Assembly (NCBI RefSeq): GCF_042453785.1
Contig: NC_091664.1
Coordinates: 31,482,501-31,546,500 of the forward strand
From: Malus domestica
Taxonomy: Eukaryota > Streptophyta > Magnoliopsida > Rosales > Rosaceae
Length of the DNA stretch: 64,000 bases
Direction: 5' to 3'
Shown here: positions 22,001 to 34,745 of the stretch, piece after piece
Numbering within the stretch: position 1 is the stretch's first letter
Layout: every line of letters begins with the position of its first letter
Program-made: the position numbers and the translations under genes
Notes under the pieces: model-generated
Told to the model about the DNA's origin: nothing
What the model saw: the letters and a program-made list of their open reading frames with translations, nothing else
Database searches by the model: none

Positions 22001-25000
22001 CATGGGTACCACAAATAACTTTGCCAAAGTTCTCTGCCAAAGTTGAGCACGTGAAGCTTGCAACTCCCACTACATCGCTCTGACCAAGAAAGGTAAAAGA
22101 ATAGCAAAGAAACAGCACTAACAAAAGTTTAGACACATAAATTTTGAAGGTCTAGCTACCATATTATTACCCACAACTGTAAAGGAACAGTACCACTGCT
22201 GGATAATTGGAAAGTCCCTGTGTGTCAACCTCTGTGCTTCGTGGCAAGGTAGACTAGCAAACATGCCCAACCTTTACTCACATTCGAGAAAACACTCCCA
22301 ATAAGATTGCTTGCTCCAAAATCGAAGAGGCACCGTCCTCCGAATCTCGAGAGCCAGACTCCCAACATGACTACTTTCTCAAAATCGAAGAGAGGGTAAA
22401 GGAACAGTACCATTGCTGGATAATTGGAAAGTCCCTGTGTGTCATCCTTTGTGCTTCGTGGCAAGGTAGACTAGCAAACATGCCCAACCTTTACTCACAT
22501 TCGAGACAACACTCCCAACAAGATTGCTTGCTCCAAAATCGAAGAGGCACCACCCTCCGAATCTCGAGAGCCAGACTCCCAACATGATTACTTCCTCAAA
22601 AATCGAAGAGACACTGCTCTCCGAATCTCGAGAGTCATACCCCCAGCATGATTGCTTTCTCAAAAATCGAAGAGGCATCGTTCTCCGAATCTCGAGAGCC
22701 AGATACCACAGACCACTTTTTCAAAGTGCTCTGACAGAGTTAAAACATGTGAAACTGGCAGCTCCCACTACCGTGCTATGACCAAGCAGGGTAAAGGAAT
22801 AGCATTACTACTTGTTGTTAGGGAGACTCCTATATATGTCGACCTCCATCCCCAACGGACAGGCAGACCTGCAAAAATGCTCAACCCTTCATCATATCTG
22901 AGAGGGCACTCCCAACGAAGCCTTTCGAAATATTCAGCTTTCTTTCCCCCCGATAATACCTCTGCAAACAAGCTATACTAGAGCAAGAATATCTCATATC
23001 ATCAGGGTTAAAAGCAAGAGTATCCCATATCATGCTTTTTCCCTGTCTTTTCTTTTGGCCTTGTTTTTACCTGCAAGACAAGGAGAAAGAGAACAATCAG
23101 TCAGCACTTGGAATCAAGCTTCCAGCCAGGAACTGACTGCCTGGAACCCCTTACCTGATTACTTACCTGGCATTGCTCTCGAGTACTCATCTTCAACATC
23201 TTATGTTTCCAGGGAAGATTCCGCATCTGCTTGAGGAACAGATAGGGCAAGTGCGAAGGATACAAGGAAGCATGTGGAGACAAGCGTAACAGCACACGTG
23301 CCGATACATTCATTACTCTGTCAAAAGCAAAAGTATCCCATATCAGCAGGGTGGAACGTACTCTAGATTTGATGGACTTGTTTTGACCCTCAAATTCTTC
23401 AGTCGGCCTTATACTCTGGAGGAAACCAGAAAACCCTCCAGCTCAGTTCAAGAATAAGCATGTGGAAAGTTACTTCTTCAAAAGCAAAAGTATCTCATAT
23501 CATCTCTTCTCATTTTTCTTCTCTTTATCCTTCATGCTGCTGCAAGATGGGGAGAAGGTGAACAATCAGTCGGAGCTCTGATTGCTTACCTTGTCTGTCA
23601 CCTCTTTCAGCAGACCCCCTAGCTCGGCGACTTGGGGGACTCCTACTACATGGTTTGTATCGCGCTTGACCAAGCCTGAAACTACAAGTAAGCTTCAAGT
23701 GAAATTGATACATTACCTTGTGCATCTCCACCAGTTAAAGATACCACCCCTGGATGGAGGAAGAGTACTTCCAGAGAAGATGCCACATCTACCTATGAGA
23801 CAGATAAGGCAAGTCAAGACGACACCACACTCCGATACTTAGAAGTTTCGTGATTACGAGATCATTCTCCCACAATATTTCCTAATGTCATTTGTACTAA
23901 ATCATTCACTTGTACTCACTAAATGAGAGCTTGAACCTATGTACTTGTGTAAACCCTTCACAATTAATGAGAACTCTTCTATTCCGTGGACGTAGCCAAT
24001 CTGGGTGAACCACGTACATCTTGTGTTTGCTTTCCTATCTCTATCCATTTATATACTTATCCACACTAATGACCGGAGCAATCTAGCGAAGATCACAAAA
24101 AGCGATCGTTTTCGCTACCTAGGATCTATCTTGCAAGAGAACGGAGAATTAGATGGAGATCTCAACCATAGAATACGAGCTGGATGGAAAGAGTGCATCC
24201 GGCGTGTTGTGTGACCGTCGTAGGCCACTGAAGCTCAAGGGAAAATTTTATAGTACGGCAATAAGGCTAGCGATGTTGTATGGCACAGAATGTTGGGTGG
24301 TGAAGCATCAACACGTACACAAAATGGGTGTAGCGGAGATGAGGATGCTTCGTGGGATGTGTGGGCACACAAGAAAGGATAAGATTGGGAATGAGGATAT
24401 CCGAGGTAAAGTAGGAGTAGCCGAAATTGTAGGAAAGATGAGAGAAAATCGGCTCCGGTGATTTTGAACATGTGCAAAGAAGGCCGACTGACGCTCCGGT
24501 TCGAAGATGTGACTACGGGACAGAGGTTCAGGGCCGAAGGGGTAGAGGAAGACCTAGGACAACTTTGGAAGAGACTCTAAGAAAAGACTTAGAGTACTTG
24601 GATCTAACGGAGGACATGACACAAAACCGAGCGCAATGGCGTTCTAGGATTCATATAGCCGACCCCACTTAGTGGGAAAAGGCTTTGTTGTTGTTGTTGT
24701 TGTTGTATAAGCATAACACCCAAACATTGAGAAATTTTACTCCAATATTTTAGGGAATCATCAAAAATTCAGCTCCCAACTTATAAAGTCCACACTAAGG
24801 TGACCATTACGGACCTTTTCTTTTGGCTGGCACCATCCCACACTTCAACATTGGCATTTGTGCACTACCTAGCTACAGGATTGTCGTTTCGATATGATAT
24901 CAAAGCGTATATCCAGGATAACATGGCTAGACAGGTCATGCAATTATTATGGTAGGGACTGGCCATGCTTTCATCGAACATTATTTGGCATCAGCACATA

Positions 25001-28000
25001 GATTATTTTCCCATCATCCTATGGGACATGGAGTAGTCCAATGTTCACATCTGATCACTGTTCTCCTAATTTAAGGTACTATTCCGCCAATAACTAATGT
25101 CTTACGTACCAATTCATATTTTCAGATTCTGCACTATTCTTCATTATCCATTTTGACACAGTGCCACAATCAACTGGACGGTGAGCTTCCTCAGTACACT
25201 GCAAGGTCAAATTCACAAGATGTAAATGCAATCAGGCACCTATGAAGAACAGGATAACTTCATATGAAGCACCAAGTGATACCGTACAACGTTTACAGGC
25301 TCATATGCAACACATAACAAAGCATAAATATAAAAAAGAAGTAAAAAAAAAAAAAAAAAAAAAGCCACATCGTATCATTTCAACACAATCATATTCTGAG
25401 TTTTGGAGATTTCTCACATAACCGCATCTTATCATATCTTCATCCCGCACACCATACAAAATGCACATACATGCAATTTTCAATGAAGATAAAAACTATA
25501 TGTGAAGAATTCAAAGAGACTTACGTTCCAGCAAAAGCTATATGAACAGCGGCAGGTAACATCATAGCTTCCACCACCAACAATAAAATCTATAGCATAA
25601 TCACAGCCTGGAGCAGGACACCATTTTGTCTACAGAAAAACATCCATGAAATAAAATGGTCAACAAAATGTTGAATGAAGGCTAGTAAAAAACAACATTC
25701 AAATGCAAAATATATGTTTAAAACCTTACATAGAATTCACAAAGTCATGCATTACCTTGCCCTAGTTGTACGGAACAACTAGGCTAAGGTAATGAAAAAC
25801 ATAAATATTTTTCTGTAATCATCTTATCAGCAGATATGAAGCAATCTTTAAGTTTACTTCTAAGTTGCCTCTGCAAGACCATTCTCGCCCATATACTGTT
25901 ACCTATGATGCCACCAAGTCAACTGCGTGTCTAGTTTACATAAAAACACAAGTACCAAATAGGAGATGCTCTTTAATGCTACACTGTCAACTTGCAAACT
26001 ATCTACTTGTTTTTAATCACTATAACCATAAATGTATTAAGCGTTTGGCAAGTAAGAAGATATAAGGACTAAGGTTTTGCATTTACTTTGGGAGAACAGA
26101 CAAATCGCTGATCATTGTGATCAAGGATCCAATCGTGGGATTACCTTCCTATTGTCTTCAACATAAGATCTAATAAAGTAGCGAGAATATTTCTCCTTCT
26201 CTTCATAGGAAGCCAAATCATTAATCATATCTTGGCAAACAACGGCACTACAAGATGGATCCGGACAGCGCAACATCAAACATCCAGGGCCATCATTAAT
26301 GGCTGTGCTAATATAGCCTACAAGACATGGAAATTATAAAAGAACGTTTTACAGAACTCAAAACTCATTTGGAAACATAATAACAAGATGAAAAAATGAT
26401 ATATATTTGTAAACTTCAGATTTCTGGATATTAGACGACAGAGACATAAAAATTGATACAAAAATTGTATCAGTAGTACAAGAAACAGAACTAGAACACA
26501 TATAACACATCACATTATCAAGACTCATGTTATTTATGCATAATATGTGTGTGCGCGTATAGGTCCTAGAAAATGCTATATATGATGGGAAAACAAATCC
26601 CACTAAATGATGACAAAAGGAGTACCAGTCTTGACTTTTAAGTGCTACCGTAAAATCATCAACACGGGTCTTGCATGAATACATGAGATCCACATGTATT
26701 GATGATCCTATAAACAAAAGTTTGACTAACCTGCTGGACATACTTTTCTTATATTACAGCATTCTTTTTTATAAATGCATCCCTGGTGATAATAGAAAAG
26801 TGAAAAAATCATGCCACACTACACTAAAAGTTCAACTTTTCCATGGAAGAAAAAAGACAAATATATGACATTGTATCAAACCTGCCCAGCATGAGGAACA
26901 GAAAGGATGACCACAAGCTGCAGCATGCATCTTATCACGAGGATAGATCTCAAAACAAATCCCACAATGAAGCTGTTATAAAAAAGACCATGTTATCAAA
27001 GTTGTTAGCCATATATACCGGTCTAAGGCAAAAAAAACTTTGAAGCAAAAAAGGCTGAAAATTGATGACATCTGAAAGCATGGACTGCTTACTTCACTAG
27101 CATTAGGATATTCAACAACTGGTTTCTCTGGCAAGCCAACAGCCCTGCGAACCCTTTCTTCATCTGCAAACCACTCATCGTGTACTTTACTGACACTCCT
27201 GTGAGTATAAAGGAAGTATATATTCTTTAGAAAATCCAGAAAAACATTGCACCGTGGTATAAAACTTATCAAATAAATGCATGGCAAAACAAATTGGAAA
27301 ACAATGCACCATGATATAAAACTATCAAATAATTGCATCGTAAACAAATTGGGGAAGGTATAGTGGAAATTATCTGACAAAATAAACTAGGGTCACATAA
27401 CCCAGGTACCCATTACTAAGAGTGAAGGCAATCCATGTCAGCATGTAAAGAAATTAGCAAAATAAGCAAAGAAAAGAAATATTGGAGACAACAATTTACC
27501 AATTATAGTAGCGGAGCAGTATACTAGCTGAAAATTTTGGAATAGAGAGCACTGTAGATATCCTCATAATATCCTCCTCTTGATGCTGACGAATGTCAGC
27601 TTCTGTCAAAACATTGTAGTTTTGCTGCAATAAAAACAAAACGAAATTACAACAATAATAGGAGCCACAACTAACCGATAAACTTATTTTTGCCTACAGA
27701 CAAGCATCGAAGTGTGCTTCAGTAAATACACATTGAGAAAATAAAGCAAAGATATCACAGCATAGTAGAGTTCATTAAAAATTTCCAAAGGTTAGAACCG
27801 CATGTAGAAAACCACTAACAAATTTCATGTACAATAACTATAAGGTACAAAACTTCAATTAGTATGTATCTTAAACTAAAAGACTTTTCCATCTTTAGAC
27901 ACACCAATGAGAGCACACAACATTCTGCAATATGCATCATATTTTAACTTTACTTTTTCCGAGATCCAAATGCTTCGAGAGAAAGGCTACCACATCCATG

Positions 28001-28903
28001 GAGTTCATCGAAACAGTGCAATCTCCAAAGGAGCCACAAAGATGAAAAAAACCAATTACTTCAACCATGGTCAGCTACCAATCAAATAAATACCAAATTT
28101 CTCTAAACATAATTGGCATTGTCCACCACCCAAAGTGCCTGACTTTAACAAATCAGCTAAAATCCCCTAGGAGAGGGGGGGGGGGGGGGGACCCGAGGCC
28201 CGAACCAAAAAAAAAAACAAATCAAGTAACAAAAGAAAAAGGCACCCGATAGAATTAACCAACAATCTATGCAAACTCTTTTTTTGTTAAGAATAGCAGC
28301 ACCCATGGAAATCCTTCCATAGTAACTCTAGCCCAACTAACCCAAATATCAAATCAAGGAATATTAACATTATAACGAAGCTATAATTCTAGCAGAATCA
28401 ACATTTCCACCATAAGTAAAGGCTCAGACTTTTTAAGGCATTACCACAACACGAACTAAATTTACATTTCGGATAAATCAATGAAACCTAAGATCAAAAT
28501 CAGCAACACTAACATTACCGCAACGCCGAATACAACAAAAAGAAGAAAATTTATGAGTAGACCCAATATAAAATTAAGCATATTTAACATTTGGACATGT
28601 ACTAAAGGGCTCAACTTTCAAAACCCAGAAGAAAAATAAGAATAAAAAATCAATTAACCAAAACCATTTCGAAGAAACTAAAAGAGAAGATATGAAATTG
28701 TGATAATTGAAGAGAAAAGCCACCTGGTAACGATGCGAGGTGACATCATTGGAATCGTCGGAGTCGTTGTCGATGAACTCGTAATCTGCAACTCCAGCGT
28801 CGTCGCTGTCCATAGCGGCAGCTGCATCATCATCGCCGCCACTGTAGAAATCGTCGTCGTCATCGTTGGCGTCGAGCATGTCGAACTCTTCGTCCGAATC
28901 CAT
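16091..28903 (-). CDS. ARI8: RBR-type E3 ubiquitin ligase, ARIADNE family (ARI8-like)
   Basis: Fifteen exons read in consistent phase, 5' to 3': 28724-28903, 27500-27624, 27093-27198, 26882-26972, 26145-26317, 25525-25629, 25110-25198, 18522-18629, 18056-18146, 17859-17948, 17125-17172, 16853-16924, 16679-16778, 16477-16603, 16091-16361; 591 aa. The order is an acidic N-terminus ([10 protein letters not shown]), RING1 ([18 protein letters not shown]), an in-between-RING ([21 protein letters not shown]), RING2/Rcat ([19 protein letters not shown]) with the presumed catalytic Cys, a coiled ARIADNE domain (KFITEAWLQ) and a C-terminal RanBP2-type zinc finger ([18 protein letters not shown]). Such ligases take ubiquitin from E2 onto the RING2 Cys before the substrate. 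All zinc ligands I checked are present. The 6.5-kb intron between exons 7 and 8 carries a retroelement chimera but the reading frame is intact. Confidence 0.93.
18261..18550 (-). repeat. ~146-bp tandem duplication spanning an ARI8 exon edge
   Basis: Two adjacent copies (about 18261-18406 and 18407-18550) start AAGTAATGCCTTTGTAAAAA. Each contains the last ~25 bases of exon 8 and its splice donor. In the downstream copy (18370-18405) the TTTGC of the true exon reads TTTTC, which changes the Cys codon, so this is a dead exon fragment with a second GTAAGC donor inside the next intron. Confidence 0.85.
18987..19598 (+). pseudogene. RTE-type LINE reverse transcriptase C-terminus, fragment A
   Basis: It encodes about 200 residues of the reverse-transcriptase thumb/C-terminal region of plant RTE LINEs, with [53 protein letters not shown] and [11 protein letters not shown]. 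The palm with its catalytic Asp residues is absent, so it is a 5'-truncated copy. The frame is intact here. Its stop comes from fused gypsy bases (CAG TGA), not from the native CCC ACT TAG. Confidence 0.88.
19859..20533 (-). CDS. Antisense ORF (aORF) of the gypsy element, copy 2
   Basis: 224 aa, starting [20 protein letters not shown], encoded opposite to the retrotransposon. An in-frame TTG two codons upstream is not used, because the second copy also starts at MSGPSD. Residues about 85-160 are rich in heptad-like Leu, Lys and Glu ([37 protein letters not shown]) and should form a coiled coil. The C-terminus is Pro/Ser-rich with two or three imperfect repeats of [11 protein letters not shown] type. 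No catalytic motif is recognised. Antisense ORFs between integrase and 3' LTR are known from Tat-lineage gypsy elements such as Grande1; whether this protein is related to those is not known. It has the same transcriptional direction as the host ARI8 gene. Confidence 0.65.
   Translation of the reverse strand: MSGPSDRRFDLNLVEEAAPPSPDNIWRPSFVSPTGPLTVGDSVMKNDMTAAVVARNLLTPKDNRLLSKRSDELAVKDSLALSVQCAGSVSNMAQRLFARTRQVESLAAEVMSLKQEIRGLKHENKQLHRLAHDYATNMKRKLDQMKETDGQVLLDHQRFVGLFQRHLLPSSSGAVPRNEAPNDQPLMPPPSRVLSSTEAPNDPPPVPSLSGALPTAETSPKQPL
20645..20656 (-). promoter_or_regulatory. TATA-like box of the antisense ORF, copy 2
   Basis: On the minus strand the sequence reads ATTTTTATAGGGGC, about 115 bases upstream of the antisense start codon. 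The second copy has CTTTTATAAGGGC at a similar distance. Confidence 0.5.
20680..22720 (+). repeat. Repeat array upstream of aORF copy 2, with nested duplications
   Basis: Short units of AAATCGAAGAGGCRCC type (20680-20930) are followed by units with CGAATCTCGAGAGCCAGA and then CAACATGATT. A ~920-bp segment is duplicated in tandem (about 20931-21780 and 21851-22690). Inside each is a ~217-bp duplication beginning GTAAAGGAACAGTACCA (21264 and 21482; 22180 and 22397). Confidence 0.85.
24098..24706 (+). pseudogene. RTE-type LINE fragment B with (TTG)n 3' tail
   Basis: Same region as fragment A, from [10 protein letters not shown] to IADPT and the native TAG at 24670-24672. It is followed by GGGAAAAGG and about seven TTG units (24684-24706), the simple-repeat 3' end typical of RTE elements. 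An ~8-base loss near 24188 and an extra base near 24463 shift the frame, so it is decayed. Confidence 0.85.
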
Positions 28904-30878
28904 TTCTTGGTTTTCTGATGAAAAGATCAAAACCCTAATTGGGATCAATCCTAATTTGCATAGAACAGGGGGAGTCGGGGGTGATTAGAGAAAGAGAGAG
29001 GAAGTGACAGAAATGGCAATCAAAGGAGAAGGGAAGGTGAAAGGGGGAAAGAGAATGTGAGCGTGTTCTGTGGTTGATTGGTTGATTGAAGAAAAGGGAA
29101 AGAAGAAAGGAGAAGGGATTCGGAGGAAATGGAAATCGAGAGAGGAAAATATTGCTTTTCATGATGACTGGGTTAGGGGAAAAAATAAATGTCACATTTT
29201 TCTTTTCTTTTTTATTTTGAAACTACAAAAGATAAATCAAATCACCATGCATTCTTTTCTTATGTAAATTGTCATTTATTACTGTATTATTATGCGACGG
29301 AGGTTTTAAGTTCGATTATTGTAGATAACGAGATTGATATTAATAAATTATCTCATATTTTGATATAAACATATATCATTGTATTAAACAGAAAAATGTA
29401 ATCTTCTTTTAAAGAATTTTAACGAAACATTATCAGTACTGTTTACTTTATATATAGTATATTACAATGTTTAGAGATTTCAATAAAGAGGGAGGCGCTT
29501 GGTCGTATTACAATAAATCGAGCAAACACAATACAATCAAATTAACTAGTTTATGAACTATAATTTTATCTGCTATAAAGAAGACGAGTTCTTCACATTT
29601 TGAACAATGGAATTTATGTTTATGTGCTTGGACATATAGGAAGTGGGATAGGATTCTCTGCTCTTTTATTCTCATCTCATTCCCTTTCATTTTCTCACAT
29701 ATTACTTTTTGTCTCATGTTTTCTATAAAAAAAAATCAATATAAGATGTTGACGTGGCTTAACCATAACTGTTCAAATATGAGGAAAGGAAATGAGAAAG
29801 AGATGATGAGAGGAGAGAATCCTCCTCTATAGTAACCACTTTGGCTGCCCATCGTGCATATTATGGTACTTTTCTAAGTGTCATATCCCAACCAAAAAAA
29901 AAAAGGGAACTCTACCAGCTCCCTCTCTGCTAATTATGGCAGCAAATGTGATACACAATTGTGATATTCTCAACGTTATTAATTAGAAAATAACACATAT
30001 TTCTGGTAAGGGTACTAAAACTTGTGTTCTTTCCAACTGCAAATGTAAGGATAATATAATGGCATAAGTAAGAGTGTTGAACCGTAAGGATTGATCAGAC
30101 CTCAACATATTACTAGCTTTATGTGAACACTAACTAAACAACAAAAATAACAAGTTTAATTTGGTTTTTGATTTGATAACTAAAATAACTTAAAAAATGT
30201 AAGCAAAATAAAAATGAATGGTAGATTGATTCGGAAAAGAGGGGAAGGAGACTAGGAATCTCGTTTCACCACAAATAGACACGCAGTCACTTATGCCCTT
30301 TGTCACGACATTAGTAGAGAGATATTTGTCATTTGGTTAGTATAAATTCATGATTTCGAACTTTCGTCACCTTAAAGCAAGCTTTTGTTCTCCGCCGAGT
30401 TCTTCAAAACCAATAACTAAATGAAGGCAATGCTTTTCACCAACTCTAATGCATGTTCTTTGTCTCAGTTGCCCCAACAAATAGACAGAGCTTTCAGTTT
30501 CTCTACTTAAGACAAATTAGATCTCCCCTAGGGGTAGTCCCAAACTTTGGGGATATGAAATCAACAAAATACCTCATTAGCATGTCCGAGGCTCCGAGCA
30601 CGTGAGATACGGATGCTGCAGCCTGCAGCTATGTGCTGATTTGGTTGCCAATAATATGCAGGATAATGGAAACAAAGAAACTATATCTCTATATCTATCT
30701 GTCAATATATAGATACACACATGTTCATAGATAATCAATTTCACAAATTCATAGATATCTGAAACCTATATCCAGTTGGAAAAATAAAATTTACATGGGC
30801 ATTAATAATATCGAAGTTATGACTGGCACAGGCAAATAATGACAGATGAGCACAAGATTGGTTTTAGGGGTAACATAA
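28904..30878. other. ARI8 upstream region and intergenic DNA to PGLP1
   Basis: No gene is recognised. The first ~250 bases should be ARI8 leader and promoter. The remainder is AT-rich, with one MITE-like element at about 29643-29832. Confidence 0.5.
29643..29832. mobile_element. MITE-like element with inverted GGATTCTCT ends
   Basis: GGATAGGATTCTCTGC at the left and GGAGAGAATCCTCCTC at the right are inverted. The adjoining purine/pyrimidine stretches (CATCTCATTCCCTTTC and GGAAATGAGAAAGAGATGATG) also pair imperfectly. A TATAG flank on both sides (29635-29639 and 29828-29832) is a weak target-duplication candidate. Confidence 0.45.
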
Positions 30879-33800
30879 TCATACAGTTGCAGCCTTGAGA
30901 AACAAAAAGTCTGAAATCTTGTTCGTGTAAAAATCTGGTTGTATGGAGTTGTCGGGACTCTGAAGCACTGGTAAGGTGGTGACGCCTATCACACAAAACG
31001 GAAAAGCCTTACTTAGCTTAAATATATCACAAAATGAAATATACTTGGCCCAAACAATGCAGAGTTTGGTTACCCGAGAGAACAAGAAGAGTTTTGCAAC
31101 CACCATTTTGTCCAAACAGAATATCAGTATCTAATCTGTCCCCAACCATGCAAATCTGTGACTTCAGGATGCCAAATCTGTCATTGATTAAACCCAATAT
31201 ATTAAATGCTAAACCAATGAAGACCATATCGCAAACCTAAAGAGCATTATCTGTATCACACTATACGCTGTGCGCATTGAGAGGTGACCTTGTTCTGTAG
31301 CATAAGACTTCTCATCATAATATGGTCGGTCTTTGCTCAAGATCAACAGCACTCATGCTACTCAAGATAAAATAAGGCATTTGACTTACTCATTTGCTAA
31401 GTAGTCCATCATAAAAGTTGAGGGTTTTCCCACAACCAATGGCTCACGTTGAGTTGATCCACGGATAGCACCAACCATTGAACCACCACCTGCAGTATAG
31501 TACAAATTGTAGTAGCTATTGAGAGAGAAGTTGCTTCATCATTTCAGTAACAACCCATTCGGTCAGGTATATTTAGGTCCATAAATCCAAGGGTTTCCTA
31601 GTAAACTCTGAAGTTTAAGTCTCATATAATCAAGTAATTATCACTAACTCATGTATCAGTAAATGAAGCATGAATAATCTGATTCAACTTTCAGAAGATT
31701 CACAAGTTCAGTAGATTCCGATATGCTTTTTCACTATTATCTCCTAAAAGGTGAAAATTTTCACACTCGTATCTCCTGTCCCTTATTTTTGTACCCTGAT
31801 AATTGAATATGATCAAGGAGATATGAAAGAGTAAGTACAACAGAACGAGTGCAAGGAACGCAGACTGCTACCCCTAATAAATAAGTTTTCCAATCAGAAA
31901 AATCTTCAAATGTTTTGCAGCGTAACGCTGCATTTGAGAATAATGTAATTAAAACACAAAGTGCAACAAGGAGAAGAAAGAAATGAACCTGCCCATTCCT
32001 GAGCATCTGTGAGATGAGTGACAGCATCACGATTTGTAGCAATGAAAAGACATCCAGGGTTTTCACGTACACAGAGTGTCCCATACCTACCATCACATAA
32101 CCATCATATAATATTAACTGACACAGGGAAGATCAAATGCAATACATGTAATAAGTTCATATATAATAAGATCATTATGTTAATATGATTTGGCACTCAA
32201 TAAAGTACGATATATATTACTTTCCATTGAATTCTCTGTAAGACTGTAACAGAATATTTGCATATAGGCCCAAATACAAATACATCCCAAAGAAAAAGAA
32301 GACGGTTAACTTCTGGCAACTATGTGGGGTAGAAGAAGAATCTAAAAGAGAGGGTACTGGAAGCAGCAATGATTCCTCACATTTTAATAACAAGGACGAG
32401 GACAGTGCCTTGTAACTAAAAGTAAAATATAAAAACTTGCAGTATCTTCAACACAAATGCATTGACATTGACATACACAACAATAAACAGAACTTACTGA
32501 ATTTTGTAGTAGTTGAAATTTCGATCAAATCCAACCACAACAGCTCCAACCTGGAAAACAATGAACAAACAAAATTTCCAATATAAGGTTCCAAAAAGGA
32601 ATGCAGAAGCTTCAAATCTTTGAGAGAAAGTTCTACTTATATTTTTATCTCTAAAAACCCAACAACAAACTCAGTTCTATGATGCAAGAAAGGACAGAAG
32701 TATACACTCTCATCATGCTCCATCAGATATCCAGGCTTCAGCTCTATTTTCTTCCCACCATCTTCCTGTAAGAAAAAGAAGGCATTATATACCACGCATC
32801 ATACATATATAACAGGAGCATTCTATCTCTCAAAAGAATAACACATCACTTGATTTCAGTGACTAGGATACAGAATAAACACTTGCAATGTACTGACAAT
32901 TATGCGGTTTCTAGCTTATACTTACTGGGCCACCAAGGTACTCATATCCAGCAAGCTCAAGCTCCTTCAAGATACCTTCCTCACCAATCACATATACCTA
33001 TAAAACACCGAATCATCAGTGTATTATCATCAATATTCATGATTAGAATGCGCTAGCTATTTGTAGTGTTAATCATGAGATGCCAGTAACTGGAAATAAA
33101 GTCACAACTTCTTACATGTCAATAACATATAACCTTAATATAATACTGTGGCTATATGCAAATAAAATATCAGACGAAATAATATTGGAAATCTTTATAA
33201 AATTCGAACAGAAATAACAATGAAGAAGATAACATGCAATATGATGCAAACCATTCCCCTTCACAAAAACTCCACTTGTAGGCAAATGAACAGAAACAAG
33301 ATATTCACTTTTACCAAGTAGGCACGCAGGTTACCTTTTTATCTTTTGGGAAATTAATGGACTTCAAATAAGCAGCAGCAGCAAAAGATGACGCAAAAAT
33401 TTCCTCCTGAAATTGTTCAAGTGTGGTTAGAATTACCGAGTTGCTAAATCTGTGAGCGTAGAAAGAGAAAAATGGCACACTGTCACACTGACCTCATTGA
33501 CATTTAGACCAAGCGTCTCAAACTTTTTACCATACTGCTTCCTAGACTTTGTTGAGTTGTTGGTAACGAAAACTAATCTTTTGCCCTGAAGGAAAAGACA
33601 ATATGCAAGTGGTTTGAGGCCACATAACAATGCTAGCCTCTTAAAATTATCTACCCGTATCATGCTACATTACATTTGCTGGCCCTATGATATGAATATG
33701 TACAAAACTACAAATACTGAAATACATTATAGGTGGCTCCATTGGCAGCCAGAAAGACAGACAGACCGACCTTAGACCGTAGCATATCCAGAGTTTGGGG

Positions 33801-34581
33801 GACACCGTCTATGAGCTTATCTCCTTTCCATATAACACCTGCAGTTGTTGGGTGATGAGTTGAAAGATTATTTAATGGAGCAATACCAATACCATCCACG
33901 ACAGAGATAAATACCATAAGACTGTAAGACAAACATTATTAAAATTCTAATGGAACATTCATGAGTAATCCTATTCCTATCAAATCATATCATCGTTCGA
34001 TGGTTCCCTCGCTCCAATTTTTCTAACGCAACACTTGGTTCTGAATAAATTGGATTTTCCTTTTTAAAAGGTAATCAGACAAAATGGTTAGGAACTTAGG
34101 AGGGAATCAAATCAATACAAATGTGTATTCATAGTCTCATATAATATTATTAATAAATTTTCATGTGCTCAAATCCTAACAGATGGATTAATGTCCACTA
34201 CTACATTCTTATAGGTATGAAACAAACAAAGAAGAAGATCATTGGATCAACATTCAATTCAACAACGTAAGAAAATAAACAAGTTGAAGAAGGCGGACCG
34301 TCGCAGTCGAAGATGAAGGTCTCTACAGAGTCAATGAGGTCATCGGCATTCGTGAGAGGCTGCGCGGAGGCCCGGGTGGTGAAACTCTCCTCCATTCTTG
34401 ACTCCCTACACTTGTGCTTGTTGCTGTTGATGAAGTTCCATGAGAGATTACTTGTACGAGTAGTAGTAGTACGAGTGCAACAGAGATTGTTGCTGCTACT
34501 GTTGTTGATCCCAAACCCAAACAACTGGGAACTCTTCGCAGAAGCCGCAGCTATCACTGTTGTTGTGCTTCTGCTCAGCAT
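30879..34581 (-). CDS. PGLP1: Phosphoglycolate phosphatase 1, chloroplastic
   Basis: Eleven exons in consistent phase: 34299-34581, 33771-33838, 33493-33585, 33335-33406, 32926-32997, 32706-32765, 32498-32550, 31989-32086, 31390-31489, 31074-31177, 30879-30985; 369 aa. The Ser/Thr/Asn-rich first ~60 residues are a likely plastid transit peptide. HAD motifs are complete: FIFDCDGVIW (nucleophile Asp), VFVTNNSTKSRKQY, the Lys-bearing GKPSTFMMDYL and MVGDRLDTDILFGQNGG for the metal-binding acids. The enzyme dephosphorylates 2-phosphoglycolate made by Rubisco oxygenation, the first step of photorespiration, in the stroma. Length and exon pattern fit the plant family. The start chosen is the ATG giving MLSRSTTTV, just before the transit-like segment. 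Confidence 0.93.
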
Positions 34582-34745
34582 CTCTTTCTCTTTCGTTTCT
34601 TTTTCTTTCTTCCCTTTTTCTTTGCTGTAGCTCGTTTCGAGGCCGTTAGCCTTTTTCCCTTCCCAAGGCAAGGAAAAAGGAAGGAAGGAATATTTTCAAC
34701 AACAAAAAAACAACAGAGGAGAAGGAAAGAAGGGGTTGTTCGTGG

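Larger units (their letters stand above)
19599..24097 (+). mobile_element. Gypsy 3' region with truncated LTR (copy 2)
   Basis: Collinear with 46297-49420 plus part of the LTR of the complete element. It carries the antisense ORF, its TATA-like box and the repeat array, then the segment also seen at 1-450. Near 23857 the polypurine tract and the LTR up to just after its TATA box are missing (GTGATTAC joined to GAGATCATTC). The LTR then continues to 24097 and lacks its last ~35 bases. Confidence 0.8.
18970..24706 (+). mobile_element. RTE-LINE / gypsy / RTE-LINE chimera in an ARI8 intron
   Basis: Three segments lie head to tail in the same orientation: an RTE 3' fragment (about 18970-19596), 3' gypsy sequence (about 19597-24097) and a second RTE 3' fragment (24098-24706) ending in a (TTG)n tail. 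The first junction falls in a microhomology ACTCAGTG that occurs in both parents (gypsy 46297-46304; RTE CCACTTAGTG). The second joins LTR sequence GCGAAGATCACAAA to RTE AAGCGATCG. The insertion is antisense to ARI8. No flanking target duplication was found by eye. Confidence 0.75.
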
